IMG/VR virus record: IMGVR_UViG_3300007352_000001
Location: 177,427-241,426 of that record
Reading direction: 5' to 3' (one strand)
Length of the DNA stretch: 64,000 nucleotides
Source of the DNA: a virus
The notes under the pieces were generated by a model, which was given only the letters and a program-made list of their open reading frames with translations, had not been told where the DNA came from and did not search any database. This document shows, piece after piece, positions 15,137-22,851 of the stretch. Positions within the stretch are counted from its first letter, which is position 1, and every line of letters starts with the position of its first letter. The translations under genes were made by a program, and so were the position numbers.

Positions 15137-15498
15137 GTGACGACGACGACTTCGCACAGCTCGTGCAGAAGACCTTGGCGCCGCTGGTACAGGTGAAGGA
15201 CTTCACCATCCAGAAGCGTCGCGTCCAGGTCGTGTTCGACTTCTTGAACATGAACTCGTTCGTCGAGAAGCAGCTCGACCAAGCGTTGCGGATCTGGCAG
15301 GCACGCTACCCGGGCGCTGGTCTGTCGATCATCCCCGAGAACGAGAACTACCGCGTCCGCTACCCGTTCCACCGTGAAGAGTTCGAGACCATGGGTAAGG
15401 CGATCCTAGTCTCGGGCCAGCACGCCAGACCAGCCCCTGGCAAGGTCACTATCAACGTTGGCGAGATTCGCCGCTTAACCGACAACGAGGAGGAGTGA
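15133..15498 (+). CDS. Hypothetical protein coupled to the tubulin-like gene
   Basis: 121 residues; the start overlaps the tubulin-like stop by 4 bases. After an acidic start (MSDDDDFAQLVQKTLAPL) it reads as a small alpha/beta domain and ends acidic. Position makes it a candidate adaptor or regulator of the GTPase filament, as TubR is for TubZ, but no helix-turn-helix is visible. Family unknown. Confidence 0.7.
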   Translation: MSDDDDFAQLVQKTLAPLVQVKDFTIQKRRVQVVFDFLNMNSFVEKQLDQALRIWQARYPGAGLSIIPENENYRVRYPFHREEFETMGKAILVSGQHARPAPGKVTINVGEIRRLTDNEEE

Positions 15499-15665
15499 TG
15501 TCGGACGACGATGAGTGGGAAGACGACGACTGGGAAGACGACGATGATGACGAGTTCCTGTGCGGTGGGTGCAAACAGGATCAGCCAGCCAGCTGCCGGT
15601 GCGACGAGTGCGATCTCTGCCCAGACTGTTGTGACTGCGACGACGAAGAAGATGAGGAGTGGTGA
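15498..15665 (+). CDS. Very acidic cysteine-rich protein, 55 aa
   Basis: Starts at the TGATG overlap with the previous gene, preceded by GAGGAGGAG. About 40 percent of residues are Asp or Glu, surrounding a cysteine cluster (CGGC, CRCDEC, CPDCCDC) with nine Cys, enough for two metal ions. The charge suggests a DNA mimic or metal-binding peptide; that is inference. Confidence 0.65.
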   Translation: MSDDDEWEDDDWEDDDDDEFLCGGCKQDQPASCRCDECDLCPDCCDCDDEEDEEW

Positions 15666-15713
15666 ATAGCACGAGGCCGTGCTATGCCGCGCAACGGGTG
15701 AGGAGAGCGGACA

Positions 15714-15959
15714 GTGGTGAGGTGGTGGCGGCGAACACGGAACCGGCTCGGGCGCATCGCGCGCACGGCCGTCGAATCCCTCGTGGTCGTTTCGTCGATC
15801 GCGTTGCGCGCCTGGTTGTCGCGGCAGTGGCGCGACGCGATCGCCTACCACATCATCGTCGCCCTTGGGTATCGCGTACCGGTGTGGAACGGTGACGTCC
15901 ACGAGGAACGTGACAGTGAGCGAAGCATCCGCATCACCACAATCGAACTTCGGGACTGA
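15714..15959 (+). CDS. Small basic hypothetical protein with hydrophobic segment
   Basis: 81 residues: basic N-terminus (MVRWWRRTRNRLGRIAR), a hydrophobic stretch (ESLVVVSSIALRAWL) and a polar tail. It may lie along or in the membrane. GTG start (15714 or 15717) follows GAGGAG. The function is unknown. Confidence 0.5.
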   Translation: MVRWWRRTRNRLGRIARTAVESLVVVSSIALRAWLSRQWRDAIAYHIIVALGYRVPVWNGDVHEERDSERSIRITTIELRD

Positions 15960-15972
15960 GGGGAGTTGGGGG

Positions 15973-16710
15973 ATGGTAGAAGGGCAAGAGGTCGAGATCT
16001 ACCGGTCTATGTTGCAGCCGTTCGCGCTGCAGAAGTGCAGCGTGCAGAACCTGTACTTGGCGCCGGGTAACTCTACGCAAGGGCTCGACCGATCACTGCT
16101 CGGTGCGCTCTTCGACCGCCGCGTCCCGTTCTGGACCAACGTCAAGCGTCGTGGCCGTGACCTGTTGCTGGAGTTCGAGCGCATCTCCCTGCTCATCCGC
16201 GGCGGTTTCACTGTGCATGTGAACGAGCCCGCGTCGAAGGACGATGTGGTGCGGCTCTACTTGGGGCACACCGCGGACACCAGCCGTCCACCGCAGGCGC
16301 GAGCGCAGCGCATTGCCGTGCGCCCAAACGGCAAGATGCGGGTGACGTTGCTCTCGCCGGAAATGTACGCCGCGATCTATCGACGCTTCGGGAGTGACGT
16401 GCTCTCGCAGGCGGTCGACGTGCCCCAGCTCTACGACGACAGCCGTGAACTGGGGAAGCCGATCGGGGCGTACCTGCTCGATCAGAACAACGTCGCCGGG
16501 ATCGGCCCGCGGACCGCGGTAGAAGCGATCGTGGTGATGGCGCAGTGCGACTTGTCCACGCCTGTGCGGGAGCTGACACCAGAACAGTTTGGGACGTGCG
16601 TGTTCGGCGCACAGCTTGTGGCGATCACCGCGCTCGTCCAGCAGGTACGGAAGGGAGAGGCATACCCCTACCGCTTGCCAGCGGAGACCGAGACAGCAGA
16701 CCGGCAATGA
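15973..16710 (+). CDS. Divergent Fpg/Nei-like DNA glycosylase
   Basis: 245 residues. MVEGQEVEIYRSML aligns with the MPELPEVE or MPEGPE start of Fpg/Nei enzymes, KRRGRDLLLEF with the RRxKYLLLEL strand, IYRRFGSDVL with the RRFG region, and AYLLDQNNVAGIG with the helix-two-turn-helix LLDQxxxAGIGN. Fpg/Nei remove oxidised bases using an N-terminal Pro; here residue 2 is Val, as in NEIL3. The usual catalytic Lys is Arg, the Asn after GIG is Pro, and no C-terminal zinc finger is present. It may be an altered-specificity or inactive DNA-binding member. The ATG at 15973 follows GGGGAG. Confidence 0.65.
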   Translation: MVEGQEVEIYRSMLQPFALQKCSVQNLYLAPGNSTQGLDRSLLGALFDRRVPFWTNVKRRGRDLLLEFERISLLIRGGFTVHVNEPASKDDVVRLYLGHTADTSRPPQARAQRIAVRPNGKMRVTLLSPEMYAAIYRRFGSDVLSQAVDVPQLYDDSRELGKPIGAYLLDQNNVAGIGPRTAVEAIVVMAQCDLSTPVRELTPEQFGTCVFGAQLVAITALVQQVRKGEAYPYRLPAETETADRQ

Positions 16711-16723
16711 AGGGGGTAGTCCA

Positions 16724-16999
16724 GTGGCACAGTCGAAGGGAGTAGATCGTGGGTTCATCGACCCCAACGACAGCTCACGGTACGTGATGCACGGGCATCG
16801 GGAGCTGAAGATCCCCAAGCGGTGGGAGGAACTCACGCCGGGGATGTTCTTGGCGATCATGGACGACATCGCCAATCGCTACCCGTTCTTGAACACGAAG
16901 GATCTGAAGTCGACGCTCGAAGGGATCCGCGAGGAGATGGCGCAGATGCGCAAGCTCATGCAGCAGCTCGTCGACTTGGAAACAGAGCTGGGCGACTAG
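16724..16999 (+). CDS. Hypothetical protein with C-terminal coiled coil, 91 aa
   Basis: GTG start at 16724, preceded by AAGGGGG. The middle has LKIPKRWEELTPGMFLAIMD and the last 30 residues (REEMAQMRKLMQQLVDLETE) form a clear amphipathic helix. It may oligomerise. Family unknown. Confidence 0.65.
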   Translation: MAQSKGVDRGFIDPNDSSRYVMHGHRELKIPKRWEELTPGMFLAIMDDIANRYPFLNTKDLKSTLEGIREEMAQMRKLMQQLVDLETELGD

Positions 17000-17071
17000 C
17001 CGATCTGTTCCGCGACCGTCACGTTTCGCGACCGTCGGCAACGTCGCCCAACAACCCCATGGGAGGTGGCT

Positions 17072-17437
17072 GTGGATGCGGTAGATGTGGAGGGGCGGCT
17101 GTACGTGCAGATGCAACGTGCCGCCAGGCTCGCGCGACGCGCGTGGCCAGAGGAACAGGACCGACCGGTCGAGGGGCTTTGCAAAGAGCTTCTCGCACAC
17201 CTGCTCGAAGAAGGCGGCGAACTCGCCGGGGCGATTCGCAGCTATCACGGCCGGCGTCTGCGGCCGGAGGTGAGCGGCTCGCACAAAGAAGTCACGCTGG
17301 AGATGGGCGACGTGCTGATCGTGTGCTTGCGCATCGCGTTTCTGCAGCAGGTGGATCCATACTTGGCCATCGACTTGAGCCTCGACAAGTTCGAGCGCCG
17401 GGTCGAAGCACTCGAACGTACGCTGGCAGGAGGGTGA
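17072..17437 (+). CDS. MazG-like nucleoside triphosphate pyrophosphohydrolase
   Basis: 121 residues with the all-alpha NTP-pyrophosphatase pattern: LLEEGGELAGAI (acidic EExxE metal site, about residues 46-57) and EVTLEMGDVLIVCLRIA (ExxD site, about 73-89). MazG-type enzymes split (d)NTPs to NMP and pyrophosphate; in phages they tune nucleotide pools or lower ppGpp precursors. GTG at 17072 has GGGAGG upstream at better spacing than the GTG at 17066. It fits the nearby HD-domain and ThyX genes as nucleotide metabolism. Confidence 0.8.
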   Translation: MDAVDVEGRLYVQMQRAARLARRAWPEEQDRPVEGLCKELLAHLLEEGGELAGAIRSYHGRRLRPEVSGSHKEVTLEMGDVLIVCLRIAFLQQVDPYLAIDLSLDKFERRVEALERTLAGG

Positions 17438-17438
17438 G

Positions 17439-17798
17439 ATGGGGATGGATGTGGAGGGGTACGAAGAGCTGCGCGCAGTCCTCGAAGGTGCCTACGATCA
17501 GGCCGCGCGCGGCAAGGGGAAGGAGCGGCACGCTGGTGGGCAAGTCTACACCAGACAGCCGATCTTGATGATCCCGGCACTGATCGCCGACGAGACCGAC
17601 GACAGCTTGCGCTATCAGGCGATCAAGAAGCTGACCGAGTCGAAGCGGCTCCCAACCGAGCGTGCGATTGCCGAGTGCTACGGCGCCATCATCTACACGG
17701 CGACCATGATCATGCGCATGAAGGACCGGCTCCTACCAGTCCAGGACACGGTCGCACCTTCCCGGCCGCGAGTCTCTAGGAAACGCCGCGCGGCGTAG
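17439..17798 (+). CDS. Conserved phage protein with GKGKERHA motif
   Basis: 119 residues. The segment QAARGKGKERHAGGQVYTRQ followed by PILMIPAL and, later, AIAECYGAIIYTATMIMRMK matches a small phage family I remember from many tailed phages, of unknown role and sometimes beside MazG genes as here (1 base from it). Ends in a basic tail. GGAGGGTGAG precedes the ATG. Confidence 0.7.
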   Translation: MGMDVEGYEELRAVLEGAYDQAARGKGKERHAGGQVYTRQPILMIPALIADETDDSLRYQAIKKLTESKRLPTERAIAECYGAIIYTATMIMRMKDRLLPVQDTVAPSRPRVSRKRRAA

Positions 17799-17825
17799 AA
17801 GCGCATTGACGCTTTTTCAAGATCT

Positions 17826-18074
17826 ATGCTAGCGTTCGCCGGCATGGATCTGGTGTTGTCCTACCTGTTCACGGGCGCGGTCGTCGGCGTCGTCCAGTGG
17901 CCGTACGTCGAGCTACTGGCCGACGAGGCGATCCGTGCCCGGAACGCTGCACCGCAGCTGCGCCGGCCACTTCTGGTCGTGACCTTCACCTTGGTCGTCA
18001 TCTTCTGGCTTCCGGCCGGCCTTTGGTACGTCTACCGGCGCGTTGGCACGCTCCTCGCACGTTTGCACCGGTAG
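17826..18074 (+). CDS. Small membrane protein, two predicted segments
   Basis: Up to 82 residues with two hydrophobic spans, LVLSYLFTGAVVGVVQWPYV and LLVVTFTLVVIFWLPAGLWY, and a basic C-terminus. The start is uncertain (ATG 17826 or 17844, neither with a good ribosome binding site). Its last 30 bases coincide with promoter-like copy h. A holin is possible from the topology but there is no lysis context. Confidence 0.6.
   Translation: MLAFAGMDLVLSYLFTGAVVGVVQWPYVELLADEAIRARNAAPQLRRPLLVVTFTLVVIFWLPAGLWYVYRRVGTLLARLHR
18043..18074 (+). promoter_or_regulatory. Repeated sigma-54-like promoter element, copy h
   Basis: TTGGCACGCTCCTCGCACGT is followed by TTGCACCGGTAG. Matches TGGCACG-N4-TCGCA, but the 3' end is CCGGTAGG, so no ATG is present; the downstream gene starts 35 bases later at 18109 with its own GAGGGAGG. 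This copy shows that the conserved DNA does not depend on encoding a start codon. Confidence 0.65.
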
Positions 18075-18108
18075 GCAGATCAACCCAACTGAGGGAGGTA
18101 TTGAGGTT

Positions 18109-18693
18109 ATGGCACTGGTGAATACCCGCAGGGCGGTCGCAGAGCAGCGGACGTTCTCGAAGCGCTTGCTCGACGCGGCGCGTGAGTGCGCCCGGCTCTC
18201 GCACCTGAAGCACTTCTTCGAGGATCGGCACGACGCGGCCAAGACCGTCCTGTTCGCTGCTGTCGAGGCCGAGCCGGGCGTGGTCGTCGGGCCGGGCAAC
18301 TCCCTCGGCAAGAAGCAGGGCTTCGAGTTGGGCTCGATTCAGCGCAACGAGAAGTACACCTACAAGCTCGACAGCGACGCGCTGTTCGACGCGGTCAAGC
18401 GCGGCAAGATCTCGAAGGCGGACTTCGGGGCGTTGGTCAGCGGCGTGAACTCCGAGCTGTGCGCGCAGCTGTTCAACGGCGACACGCTACCGGTCATCCT
18501 CACCAAGGAACAAGAGAAGGATGACAAGGGGAATCCGCTGACGATCGACAAGTTCGTCCCAAGCACGCTGGCGCTCGCGCCGTTCATCGCGTTGGCCGAC
18601 GACATCACGCGTGTGGACGACGAGATCTTCGCGCCGCTGCTCCTGCCCGACCTGCACGTGGCGCCGAAGCGTAAGAAGGCGGCGGCGTCGTAA
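18109..18693 (+). CDS. Hypothetical protein in a single-gene expression cassette
   Basis: 194 residues, soluble, mixed alpha/beta, with a Lys/Ala-rich tail (APKRKKAAAS). It has its own promoter-like element (18043-18074), a GAGGGAGG ribosome binding site and a 13-bp hairpin terminator immediately after, an arrangement unique in this window and typical of an abundantly made product such as an ssDNA-binding or structural protein. No sequence family is recognised; the ssDNA-binding idea is only from context. Confidence 0.75.
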   Translation: MALVNTRRAVAEQRTFSKRLLDAARECARLSHLKHFFEDRHDAAKTVLFAAVEAEPGVVVGPGNSLGKKQGFELGSIQRNEKYTYKLDSDALFDAVKRGKISKADFGALVSGVNSELCAQLFNGDTLPVILTKEQEKDDKGNPLTIDKFVPSTLALAPFIALADDITRVDDEIFAPLLLPDLHVAPKRKKAAAS

Positions 18694-18710
18694 GACGACC
18701 GCGGTCACAG

Positions 18711-18750
18711 CCGCACCGCCAGTCGGTTCCCCCTACTGGCGGTGCGGTTT
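18711..18750 (+). terminator. Intrinsic terminator
   Basis: CCGCACCGCCAGT (18711-18723) pairs perfectly with ACTGGCGGTGCGG (18735-18747), with an 11-base loop, followed by TTT. This is the strongest hairpin in the window and lies 17 bases after the stop of the 18109-18693 gene. Confidence 0.8.
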
Positions 18751-18768
18751 CCTGGGGGAGGTGTGGGG

Positions 18769-19026
18769 ATGCTGCGGAAGCAGGTTCGAGTCGGCCGGAC
18801 CGTGGTCACCATGGTGTTCGACACCGTCACGCAATGCTGGTGGTCTGATCAACAACAGATTCCCACTGCCGCAGAACGCATTTCCGCTCGTTTGCGCGGC
18901 GAGGGTACGTACAAGGCAGGCATGCTCCGTGCCGGCAGCGAGCCTGAGAAGCGAGCCCCGATCGCGAAGCCTGGCACGTACCATCGCCGGCTGCACATGT
19001 ACAAACCGCGTGTGCGCCGTCGATGA
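18769..19026 (+). CDS. Small basic hypothetical protein, 85 aa
   Basis: ATG at 18769 follows GGGGGAGG. Basic throughout, ending in an Arg-rich tail (RRLHMYKPRVRRR), with a WWSDQQQIPTAAERISARL segment. Nucleic-acid binding is plausible. It overlaps the next gene's start by 4 bases. Confidence 0.65.
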   Translation: MLRKQVRVGRTVVTMVFDTVTQCWWSDQQQIPTAAERISARLRGEGTYKAGMLRAGSEPEKRAPIAKPGTYHRRLHMYKPRVRRR

Positions 19027-19781
19027 TCATCAACGACCGTATCGTTCGGCGGAAGTTGCTGGACATCGCTTGGAGTGTGCTCGATGCCACCCAGGCGCGC
19101 CCTACGTGGCCTCCAGAAGTCCAGCCGATCAGCCAGGTGTTCAGCCGCTCGTACTTCGTCGGCCGTGTCTTCGAGGATCTCGATGTCTGCCACGCCTGCC
19201 AGGTGGCGCGCTCAACGCCGTGCTGGCTCGATCAGCGCGACCAGAAGTGCACCGGCAGTGTCTGTTGCGGCCTGTGTCTCTCGGCGAGCTACTTGGTGCA
19301 GGTCAACACCGAGCTGGCCGCGGTGCCGGCTGGTGCGTTGCCGGCGGAACGCTCCGACGGAGTCGGCTACCATCTGGGCCAGTGGTGGTGGCTCACCAGG
19401 CGCACGCAGAATCAGTACGTGTGGGCGGTCGAGCCTGCCGATGGGACGACGCTGCGCGTCCCGAAGATCAAGCGCACGCTGACGGTGATCGAGCAGTTGC
19501 GCGGGCCGGGCGGCGGTGGGGCACTCACCTGGAAGCTGTGCGACGCGCAGCATGCCCGTCTGGCGAACGACTCGGACCTTTTTTGCGGAGCGCAGCACTA
19601 CGCCAAGGGCGGGTGCCCGATCAGCATGGTGACGCCCGATCTCAAGAACGTCGAGACCGTTTTGGCAGCTCAGGCCGAGTCGATCGTGACGCGATGCACC
19701 GACTTCGTTCGGCAGGTCAGTATCGCCAACTTCTCCCGGCTCAAGTACCAGGCCAATCTTTTCGTCACACCCCAGGTCTGA
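19023..19781 (+). CDS. Cysteine-rich hypothetical protein, 252 aa
   Basis: Contains CHACQVARSTPC and CTGSVCCGLCLS (about residues 57-95), later C-containing loops (KLCDAQH, FCGAQHYAKGGC) and a helical end. Enough Cys/His for two or more zinc sites. It starts by ATGA overlap with the previous gene and ends two bases before promoter-like copy e. Unknown function. Confidence 0.7.
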   Translation: MIINDRIVRRKLLDIAWSVLDATQARPTWPPEVQPISQVFSRSYFVGRVFEDLDVCHACQVARSTPCWLDQRDQKCTGSVCCGLCLSASYLVQVNTELAAVPAGALPAERSDGVGYHLGQWWWLTRRTQNQYVWAVEPADGTTLRVPKIKRTLTVIEQLRGPGGGGALTWKLCDAQHARLANDSDLFCGAQHYAKGGCPISMVTPDLKNVETVLAAQAESIVTRCTDFVRQVSIANFSRLKYQANLFVTPQV

Positions 19782-19782
19782 T

Positions 19783-19812
19783 CTGGCACAGATCTCGCAC
19801 CTTTGTCCCGGT
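19783..19812 (+). promoter_or_regulatory. Repeated sigma-54-like promoter element, copy e
   Basis: CTGGCACAGATCTCGCACCT is followed by TTGTCCCGGT and the ATG of the ArdC-like gene at 19813. The GG-GC spacing of 10 is kept. There is no Shine-Dalgarno sequence between the element and the ATG. Confidence 0.7.
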
Positions 19813-20760
19813 ATGAGCAACGCTGACGTGTACAAGAAGGTGACCGAGCGGGTCGTGGGCCTGCTCGAACAGGGAACGGTGCCGTGGCACAAGCCGTGGG
19901 TCGGCGGGCAGCGAGGCCTGCCCCGCAACCTGATCTCGAAGCGGCCGTACCACGGCTGCAACGTGTTCTTCCTCGCCGTGCAGCAGTACGAGTCGCCCTA
20001 CTGGCTGACCTTCCACCAGCTCAAGCAGCTCGCCGGCTGCGACCAGCCCTTCTGCAAGAAGCCGCACGAGCACGGGCTCGTGATCAAGGGCGAGAAGGGT
20101 ACCCCGATCGTGTTCTGGCGGACGCGGCAGTTCACGCAGGTCAACCAGGCGACGGGCGAGGATGAGACGGTCAACGTGCCGCTGGCGCGCATCTACACCG
20201 TCTTCAACGTCGCGCAGGTGACCGGCATCGAGGACAAGCTGCCCGATCGCGCCGCGCTGCCAGACAACGACCTCGCCCCGCTCGACGCGTGCGAGCGCAT
20301 CATCCACAACATGCCACAGCGCCCGGAGATTCGGCACCAGGAGCAGCGCGCGTACTACCGACCGCTTGCCGACTTCGTGAACCTGCCGCTCTTCGACACG
20401 TTCGAGTCGGCCGAGGCCTACTACTCGACGGCCTACCACGAGCTGGGCCACGCGACCGGTCACAAGTCGCGGTTGAACCGCGCGACGTTGAACGACCTCG
20501 TCGACTTCGGCGACACGAACTACTCGCAGGAGGAACTGGTCGCTGAGTTCACCGCGGCCTTTCTCTGCGGCATCGCCGGCATCGAGAACACGACGGTCAA
20601 CACGTCCGCGGCCTACCTGAAGGGCTGGATCAGTCGACTGCAGGCGGATCCGCAGCTGCTGACGCGCGCAGCGTCGCAGGCGCAGGCTGCCGCCGACTAC
20701 ATCTTGCACGTGCAGCCCGAGCAGGCGGTGGAGGGGGAGTCGGATGCCGTCGCGGAATAG
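19813..20760 (+). CDS. ArdC-like antirestriction protein (ssDNA-binding N-domain plus zincin domain)
   Basis: 315 residues. The N-terminal part matches the ArdC/DUF1738 domain: VTERVVGLLEQGTVPWHKPW, then a YHGCNVFFLAV segment and LVIKGEKGTPIVFWR. The C-terminal zincin motif is TAYHELGHATGHKSRL (HExxH plus the TGH/SRL continuation). ArdC proteins bind ssDNA and protect incoming DNA from restriction; the protease-like site is needed for some effects. It has its own promoter-like element and an almost leaderless start, suggesting early or strong expression. It overlaps the next gene by 17 bases. Confidence 0.85.
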   Translation: MSNADVYKKVTERVVGLLEQGTVPWHKPWVGGQRGLPRNLISKRPYHGCNVFFLAVQQYESPYWLTFHQLKQLAGCDQPFCKKPHEHGLVIKGEKGTPIVFWRTRQFTQVNQATGEDETVNVPLARIYTVFNVAQVTGIEDKLPDRAALPDNDLAPLDACERIIHNMPQRPEIRHQEQRAYYRPLADFVNLPLFDTFESAEAYYSTAYHELGHATGHKSRLNRATLNDLVDFGDTNYSQEELVAEFTAAFLCGIAGIENTTVNTSAAYLKGWISRLQADPQLLTRAASQAQAAADYILHVQPEQAVEGESDAVAE

Positions 20761-21076
20761 CACGGCGAAGGACCTGGTCACGCTCTCGTTCCGTGCGCTC
20801 GTTGCGCGCGTCAACGAGCGTGTACGCCTCTCCGAAGCGGATCTGCTCGGCGCCGCACAGCGCGTGAACGCCACCAATGTCGTGCTCTGCGAGAACATCG
20901 ACATCAAGAGCCGCATCTTTGGTGAGCGCGCGGTCGTGCTGGTCGGTGGAGAAGCGCCATACGCCGACGTCGACGCGGTGAAGCCGTTGCTGCGGACGGT
21001 GAGGGGTGTCTCGTGCACGCTGGTGCCGCGATACACCGCCACCGTTCCGCTCAACCGCACCGAGAGGCACGCATGA
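20744..21076 (+). CDS. Hypothetical protein, 110 aa
   Basis: Begins MPSRNSTAKDLVTLSFRALV inside the end of the ArdC-like gene (GGGGGAG ribosome binding site). Alpha/beta composition without motifs. The stop overlaps the next ATG. Its tight coupling to ArdC suggests related use, but the function is unknown. Confidence 0.65.
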   Translation: MPSRNSTAKDLVTLSFRALVARVNERVRLSEADLLGAAQRVNATNVVLCENIDIKSRIFGERAVVLVGGEAPYADVDAVKPLLRTVRGVSCTLVPRYTATVPLNRTERHA

Positions 21077-21357
21077 AGCGCCCGCTCGCGACGCGGACAC
21101 GCCGCCCGCCGTTGGCCGGCCCGTTCGCCGTGCTCATCGTCCCCGAAGAGAAGTTCATCCTGACTCAGGATGTGGTCCCGCCGGTGCCAGTGCATCCGCG
21201 CTCGCACCGGCTCACGCAGCTGCCAGTGGTGGCGTCGCTCACGAGCGAGCAGGCTGCGCTGTGCGTCTGGGCGTTCCCCAAAGGTGGACTCGCCGACGTC
21301 GCTAAGCGATTGCGTCAGCTCGCTGCGGTGCTCGAAGGTACTCAGGAGCTGCTCTAG
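21073..21357 (+). CDS. Hypothetical protein, 94 aa
   Basis: Basic N-terminus (MKRPLATRTRRPPL) followed by a beta-rich middle and a C-terminal helix (VAKRLRQLAAVLEGTQELL). ATGA overlap with the gene before. Unknown. Confidence 0.65.
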   Translation: MKRPLATRTRRPPLAGPFAVLIVPEEKFILTQDVVPPVPVHPRSHRLTQLPVVASLTSEQAALCVWAFPKGGLADVAKRLRQLAAVLEGTQELL

Positions 21358-21408
21358 GCACGGCATTCGCATGTCTGTGCCGATAGAGAAAGGACCACAT
21401 GGTGCACG

Positions 21409-21597
21409 ATGGACTCAGAGTGGATCGGAATCCGGCATTTGCTGGGAGGTACGTTCTCGCCATTGTGCGGAGACTTCCCAGGTTTCATCACAGGCAAAGT
21501 CGCCAACTGCAACTGCCCGACGTGCCTCTCGTTGTGGGATGCACGGGGCGGCGCCAGGCACTTGACGGCCGATGACGTCGAGATTGTGGGTCACTAG
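21409..21597 (+). CDS. Small zinc-binding hypothetical protein, 62 aa
   Basis: Holds FSPLCGDFPGF and NCNCPTCLSLW, a possible four-Cys metal site. The frame is chosen over an ATG at 21400 in another frame, which has the better-placed AAGGA but a poor Arg-rich product. Moderate confidence. Confidence 0.5.
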   Translation: MDSEWIGIRHLLGGTFSPLCGDFPGFITGKVANCNCPTCLSLWDARGGARHLTADDVEIVGH

Positions 21598-21606
21598 GAG
21601 GATCAC

Positions 21607-22149
21607 ATGACCAAGATCGGACGAGGGTTGATCACGGCACTCGCAGTGATCGCGTTGCTCTGCGCGGTGGAGTCGGCGCAGGCGCAGCGTCACGGACGGA
21701 ACGGCAACCAGACGTTCACGTTCAACCAGAACTACAGCTACGGGCCGAACAACAACGGCCGCGACCTCGGCTACGCGAATCTCGGGCTCACCGCGTTCCT
21801 CGCGCTCCTCGACTCCGGCACCGGCGTTCGCCAGAACGGCGTGCCGGCGCCTGGCTACGACACCTACCCCGGTGGTGGTGTCGGCGGGGCCTGGGCCGGT
21901 GGTGTGGTCGTCGGCGGGGCACCCGTCGTCGTGACCGGTGTCGGACCGGTTGTGGTCTGTGACAACCCGAGCTGGTGCACGTGGCCGTCGCCGCTCGGAC
22001 CTGGTCCGGGCTCCAACGGCTTCGCGGCCGGCGTGCGGGCCGGTCAGCAGATCGCGCGTGAGCGGCGCATCGCCGGCTCGGTCGCCTACCACCAGAACTA
22101 CGCGGCCGGCTTGGAGCTGGGCGCGGCCGGGGGTGCGTACGCGCCGTGA
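21607..22149 (+). CDS. Secreted Gly/Asn-rich protein
   Basis: 180 residues. A Sec signal peptide (MTKIGRGLITALAVIALL, cleavage after AQA about residue 26) is followed by an Asn/Tyr-rich part (NQTFTFNQNYSYGPNNN) and a Gly/Val-rich centre (GGVGGAWAGGVVVGG). The mature protein is probably disordered or surface-adhesive. GGAGGATC precedes the ATG. A secreted product from a phage may act on the host envelope or exclude other phages; this is inference. Confidence 0.7.
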   Translation: MTKIGRGLITALAVIALLCAVESAQAQRHGRNGNQTFTFNQNYSYGPNNNGRDLGYANLGLTAFLALLDSGTGVRQNGVPAPGYDTYPGGGVGGAWAGGVVVGGAPVVVTGVGPVVVCDNPSWCTWPSPLGPGPGSNGFAAGVRAGQQIARERRIAGSVAYHQNYAAGLELGAAGGAYAP

Positions 22150-22448
22150 CCTCGCCGGCTCCCACTCGGCGCCGGTCCGGACTCGCAGGTGATGTCCGGG
22201 CCGGCACCCTCGGTTCACTGATAGCCAGCGCAGTGGTGGTGCTTGCACTCCTCTGCGCTGGCCACGTGTTGGCCGCGGCGTTCGCGGCCGTGTGCGCGTA
22301 CATCGGGTACCGCATTGCCCGATGGATCTTCGTCGACATCGTCGCGCCGGTGGTGGAGACCACCGCGCGCATTATCACACGAGCTGCAGGAGGAGGGGTG
22401 GCTGATGGGAGCGAAGTGGTACGGAACAGCGAAGAGCGCGCAGACTAA
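22146..22448 (+). CDS. Membrane protein, 100 aa
   Basis: GTG start overlaps the previous stop. Hydrophobic spans about residues 22-55 (LGSLIASAVVVLALLCAGHV and AAAFAAVCAYIGY) and a third weaker span, with a charged C-terminus. It follows a secreted protein gene, so both may act at the envelope. The 3' end overlaps the next gene. Confidence 0.65.
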   Translation: MTSPAPTRRRSGLAGDVRAGTLGSLIASAVVVLALLCAGHVLAAAFAAVCAYIGYRIARWIFVDIVAPVVETTARIITRAAGGGVADGSEVVRNSEERAD

Positions 22449-22851
22449 CCTGCTCGCGCTTTATCGCTACGAACAAGGCGACGATGACACCGTCCAGGCA
22501 CACAAGATCGAGACGCGTGGCCTCGACACTGACCGAGTGGGGCACCGTGCTACCGCGGACGTCGCCAACGCCAAGGTGCTCGCGTTGGCGATTCTCCACG
22601 ATCTGCTCAACGAGGATCCACAGGAGTACCCGCACACGCGTGCGACGCCCCTGGCCGAACAACTGTACGCGACGTTCTGGGGCACGCAGCTCGAACGGCT
22701 GCACGTAACGCAGGACGAGCTATGGGAGTGGGTGCGATCACAAGGCGAAGCGGGCGGGCCGTTGCGTGTCGGCGACTCGTCCGTGCCGGATGGCACGCCG
22801 TCGACCCCGCGCGCCATCGTGCGCATCACGACCGAGAAGGTGTCGCGATGA
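22405..22851 (+). CDS. Hypothetical protein, 148 aa
   Basis: ATG at 22405 with GAGGAGGGG upstream, inside the end of the membrane protein gene. Soluble, helical, with no cysteine; LALAILHDLLNEDPQEYP is a typical helix. The stop overlaps the ATG of the DUF4326-SLOG gene. Unknown. Confidence 0.65.
   Translation: MGAKWYGTAKSAQTNLLALYRYEQGDDDTVQAHKIETRGLDTDRVGHRATADVANAKVLALAILHDLLNEDPQEYPHTRATPLAEQLYATFWGTQLERLHVTQDELWEWVRSQGEAGGPLRVGDSSVPDGTPSTPRAIVRITTEKVSR

Noticed and set aside
17740-17775. Another copy of the promoter element (CGGTCGCACCTTCCCGG)
   Set aside because: The TGGCAC half is missing and the GG-GC spacing is wrong.
17806-17830. Sigma-70 promoter TTGACG...TATGCT before the small membrane gene
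   Set aside because: The spacing is 13 bases, too short; no other good -10 hexamer.
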